From Chloroflexota bacterium (lineage in GTDB: Bacteria; Chloroflexota; UBA11872; VXOZ01), in contig JAPOQA010000014.1 in NCBI GenBank assembly GCA_026710945.1, positions 1-64,000 on the forward strand: DNA of 64,000 nucleotides. The letters are read 5' to 3'. Of this stretch, positions 62,695-64,000 are shown piece by piece. How positions within the stretch are numbered: the first letter of the stretch is position 1; the number at the start of each line of letters is the position of its first letter. A model generated the notes under the pieces. It saw nothing but the letters and a program-made list of their open reading frames with translations. It was not told the DNA's origin and did not search any database. Made by a program: the position numbers and the translations under genes.

Positions 62695-63534
62695 CTACTT
62701 TTCGATGGGTACCCCGATCATGCTGCCCCATTCCGTCCAGGAGCCGTCATAGTTGCGCACATCCGGGTAACCAAGCAGATACTTGAGCACGAACCAGGTG
62801 TGAGACGAGCGCTCGCCGATCCGGCAATACGTCACGATTTCTTTGTCGGGAACGATGCCTTTTCCGGCGTAAATCTCGTACAATTCATCGGCAGACTTAA
62901 ATGTACCGTCTTCCGCCACGGCCGATGCCCACGGGACATTGGCAGCGCCGGGAATGTGACCGCCCCGCTGGGCAGTCTCCGGAAGGCCCGGCGGCGCCAG
63001 GATTTCGCCAGTGAACTCTTGCGGCGAGCGCACATCGACAAGGCCGACATTTGGGTTGCCCAGGCGATCCTGCACACCGCCCTGGAAGACGCGGAGGGCG
63101 GCATCCGGGTCTTGGGCCGCGTAGGCGGTGGCCGCAATGTGAGGAATGTCGGAGGTAATCGAGCGGCCCTCGTCCAGCCACTTCACACGGCCGCCATTCA
63201 TCAGGCGCGCGTCCTTGTGACCATAGATCTTGAGAATCCAGTGGGCGAACGCAGCGAACCAGTTGTTGTTGTCACCATAGAGGACCACAGTGGTGTCCGG
63301 AGTAATGCCGCATTGGCCCAAGAGTTGCTCCAGCTCTTCTTTGCCAATGAGGTCGCGGCGCACCGGGTCGTTGAGGTCGGACTGCCAGCCCCAGTCCACG
63401 GCACCGGCAATGTGTCCCGTCTCGTAGGCGGTAGTATCCACGTCTACCTCTACAAGCCGGACGTTGTCGTCGCCACCGTGCTGGGCTACCCAGTCTGTGG
63501 AAACGAGGACGCCTGAGTCGGCGTATTCACTCAT
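62695..63534 (-). CDS. Thiosulfate/3-mercaptopyruvate sulfurtransferase (two-domain rhodanese)
   Basis: A 279-residue enzyme with two rhodanese domains. The N-terminal domain (VSTDWVAQHGGDDNVRLVEV, VVLYGDNNNWFAAFAHWIL) has Asp-Asn in place of the catalytic Cys and is structural. The C-terminal domain has the active-site loop EIVTYCRIGERSSHTWFVLK, with Cys near residue 236. CRIGERS falls in the thiosulfate-type (CRxGxR) class. AAGGAGAAGG precedes the ATG. It may serve sulfur relay or cyanide/sulfide detoxification. It is 100 bases upstream of the propeller lipoprotein on the same strand. Confidence 0.92.
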   Translation of the reverse strand: MSEYADSGVLVSTDWVAQHGGDDNVRLVEVDVDTTAYETGHIAGAVDWGWQSDLNDPVRRDLIGKEELEQLLGQCGITPDTTVVLYGDNNNWFAAFAHWILKIYGHKDARLMNGGRVKWLDEGRSITSDIPHIAATAYAAQDPDAALRVFQGGVQDRLGNPNVGLVDVRSPQEFTGEILAPPGLPETAQRGGHIPGAANVPWASAVAEDGTFKSADELYEIYAGKGIVPDKEIVTYCRIGERSSHTWFVLKYLLGYPDVRNYDGSWTEWGSMIGVPIEK

Positions 63535-63711
63535 GAATCCTTCTCCTTACCAAGCGAAATTACTTAAGTTGACCAAGTTGCTCTACATAGTAGCAAAAGC
63601 ACAAAATTTTTGTCAAGGAATGTAGCAGTCGAGATTAGCAGCCCTGGCGACATCAGGTGTCGAGCGGCGCGCTCGCGAGAGTCGAAATAGGCTGAACGTC
63701 TGTTAAATGCA

Positions 63712-63743
63712 AAAGCGAGGACCCTCTGAGGATACCTCGCTTT
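63712..63743 (-). terminator. Terminator after the partial gene at the right edge
   Basis: AAAGCGAGG (63712-63720) pairs with CCTCGCTTT (63735-63743). On the minus strand the stem is followed by TTTT-G, so it is a factor-independent terminator for the leftward gene ending at 63818. Confidence 0.7.
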
Positions 63744-63817
63744 GTTGCCTATCGCTAGATTCCGGTTGGCGCTTCCCCGTGCCGCTCTAACGCAATTGCC
63801 AGACCCCCAATTGGGAG

Positions 63818-64000
63818 CTAGATCCACTTTCGCGGGAAGATTTCTAAGTAAACGGAAACCGTTTCCCACGTTATGTAGTAAAGGAACAGGGCAAGGAGCA
63901 GCGCAACGATGGTGGCGCCATAGAATACGGGGCGTAGTCTGGCAAATCCCTCCGGTAGGTCGCGCGTGCCGACCAGAGACGGGATGATGGCGTGAGCCAT
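63818..64000 (-). CDS. C-terminal part (or whole) of a small membrane protein, cut by window edge
   Basis: A frame of at least 60 residues open to the window end. MAHAIIPSLVGTRDLPEGFA may be its start or an internal stretch. A single hydrophobic segment (VFYGATIVALLLALFLYYI) lies near the middle, followed by a short charged tail (IFPRKWI). No family recognised. It is upstream of the terminator at 63712-63743 on the same strand. Confidence 0.4.
   Translation of the reverse strand: MAHAIIPSLVGTRDLPEGFARLRPVFYGATIVALLLALFLYYITWETVSVYLEIFPRKWI

Noticed and set aside
1-64000. tRNA, rRNA and other structured RNA genes
   Set aside because: No GGTTCRA-x-TCC-type T-arm with a matching acceptor stem, and no RNase P, tmRNA or SRP signature was noticed by eye; a covariance search could still find one.

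Overview
The window most likely comes from a member of the Chloroflexota. The clearest marker is a secreted SpoIID-type protein (59162-61096) carrying repeats of the kind with a conserved FPETGH...GGLDIFGYPI core and a Pro-Thr linker, a style I associate with that phylum. Lipoprotein and membrane beta-propellers and a moderately GC-rich, loosely packed gene layout with frequent strand switches fit as well. The catabolic genes (Gfo/Idh/MocA dehydrogenases, sugar-isomerase TIM barrels, an LDH2-type oxidoreductase, a sulfatase, a LarA homologue) resemble what is described for marine or sponge-associated Chloroflexota. The phylum is an inference from gene content; no rRNA or tRNA gene was seen.

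Layout. 1-9000: edge of an IS1182-like element, a lone solute-binding protein, a frameshifted mscS, an oxidoreductase pair, a TlpA-like thioredoxin, an SDR, a hairpin-rich tandem repeat and a phosphoesterase/beta-propeller protein. 9100-15900: a formate dehydrogenase island (fdhD, three structural genes, mobA). Its catalytic chain reads through an in-frame TGA at the selenocysteine position, with a bacterial SECIS hairpin directly after it, and its N-terminal Fe-S region is a separate gene at the other end of the operon. 16000-21100: two MFS exporters, a GT9 glycosyltransferase, a NIF3 protein. 21154-22902: an ECF sigma factor fused through a membrane helix to a beta-propeller. 22950-29800: sugar and hydroxyacid catabolism plus a DNA glycosylase. 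29900-38300: response regulator, obg, a degenerate PP2C/propeller membrane protein, pdxST, and infC starting at ATA. 38400-45000: sulfatase, flavin reductase, dehydrogenase, phosphodiesterase, repeats, DapA-like aldolase. 45200-49100: nitrilase-fold hydrolase and dnaN, then a CoA-binding protein and thiD. 49100-55250: M42 peptidase, then thiL-tsaE-tsaB-rimI-tsaD (tRNA t6A synthesis). 55250-64000: LarA-like racemase, thrS with its leader, the SpoIID protein, a propeller lipoprotein, a rhodanese and a partial membrane protein.

The most interesting signals: (1) upstream of thrS, a promoter, a 29-codon leader peptide with three consecutive Thr codons, and mutually exclusive antiterminator/terminator arms form a textbook ribosome-mediated attenuator; (2) the selenocysteine formate dehydrogenase with a split, reordered catalytic chain; (3) two membrane proteins in which a cytoplasmic signalling domain (ECF sigma; degenerate PP2C) is joined to an external beta-propeller; (4) infC with an ATA start and its own promoter, not followed by rpmI-rplT. 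All calls come from reading the sequence; no database search was run.
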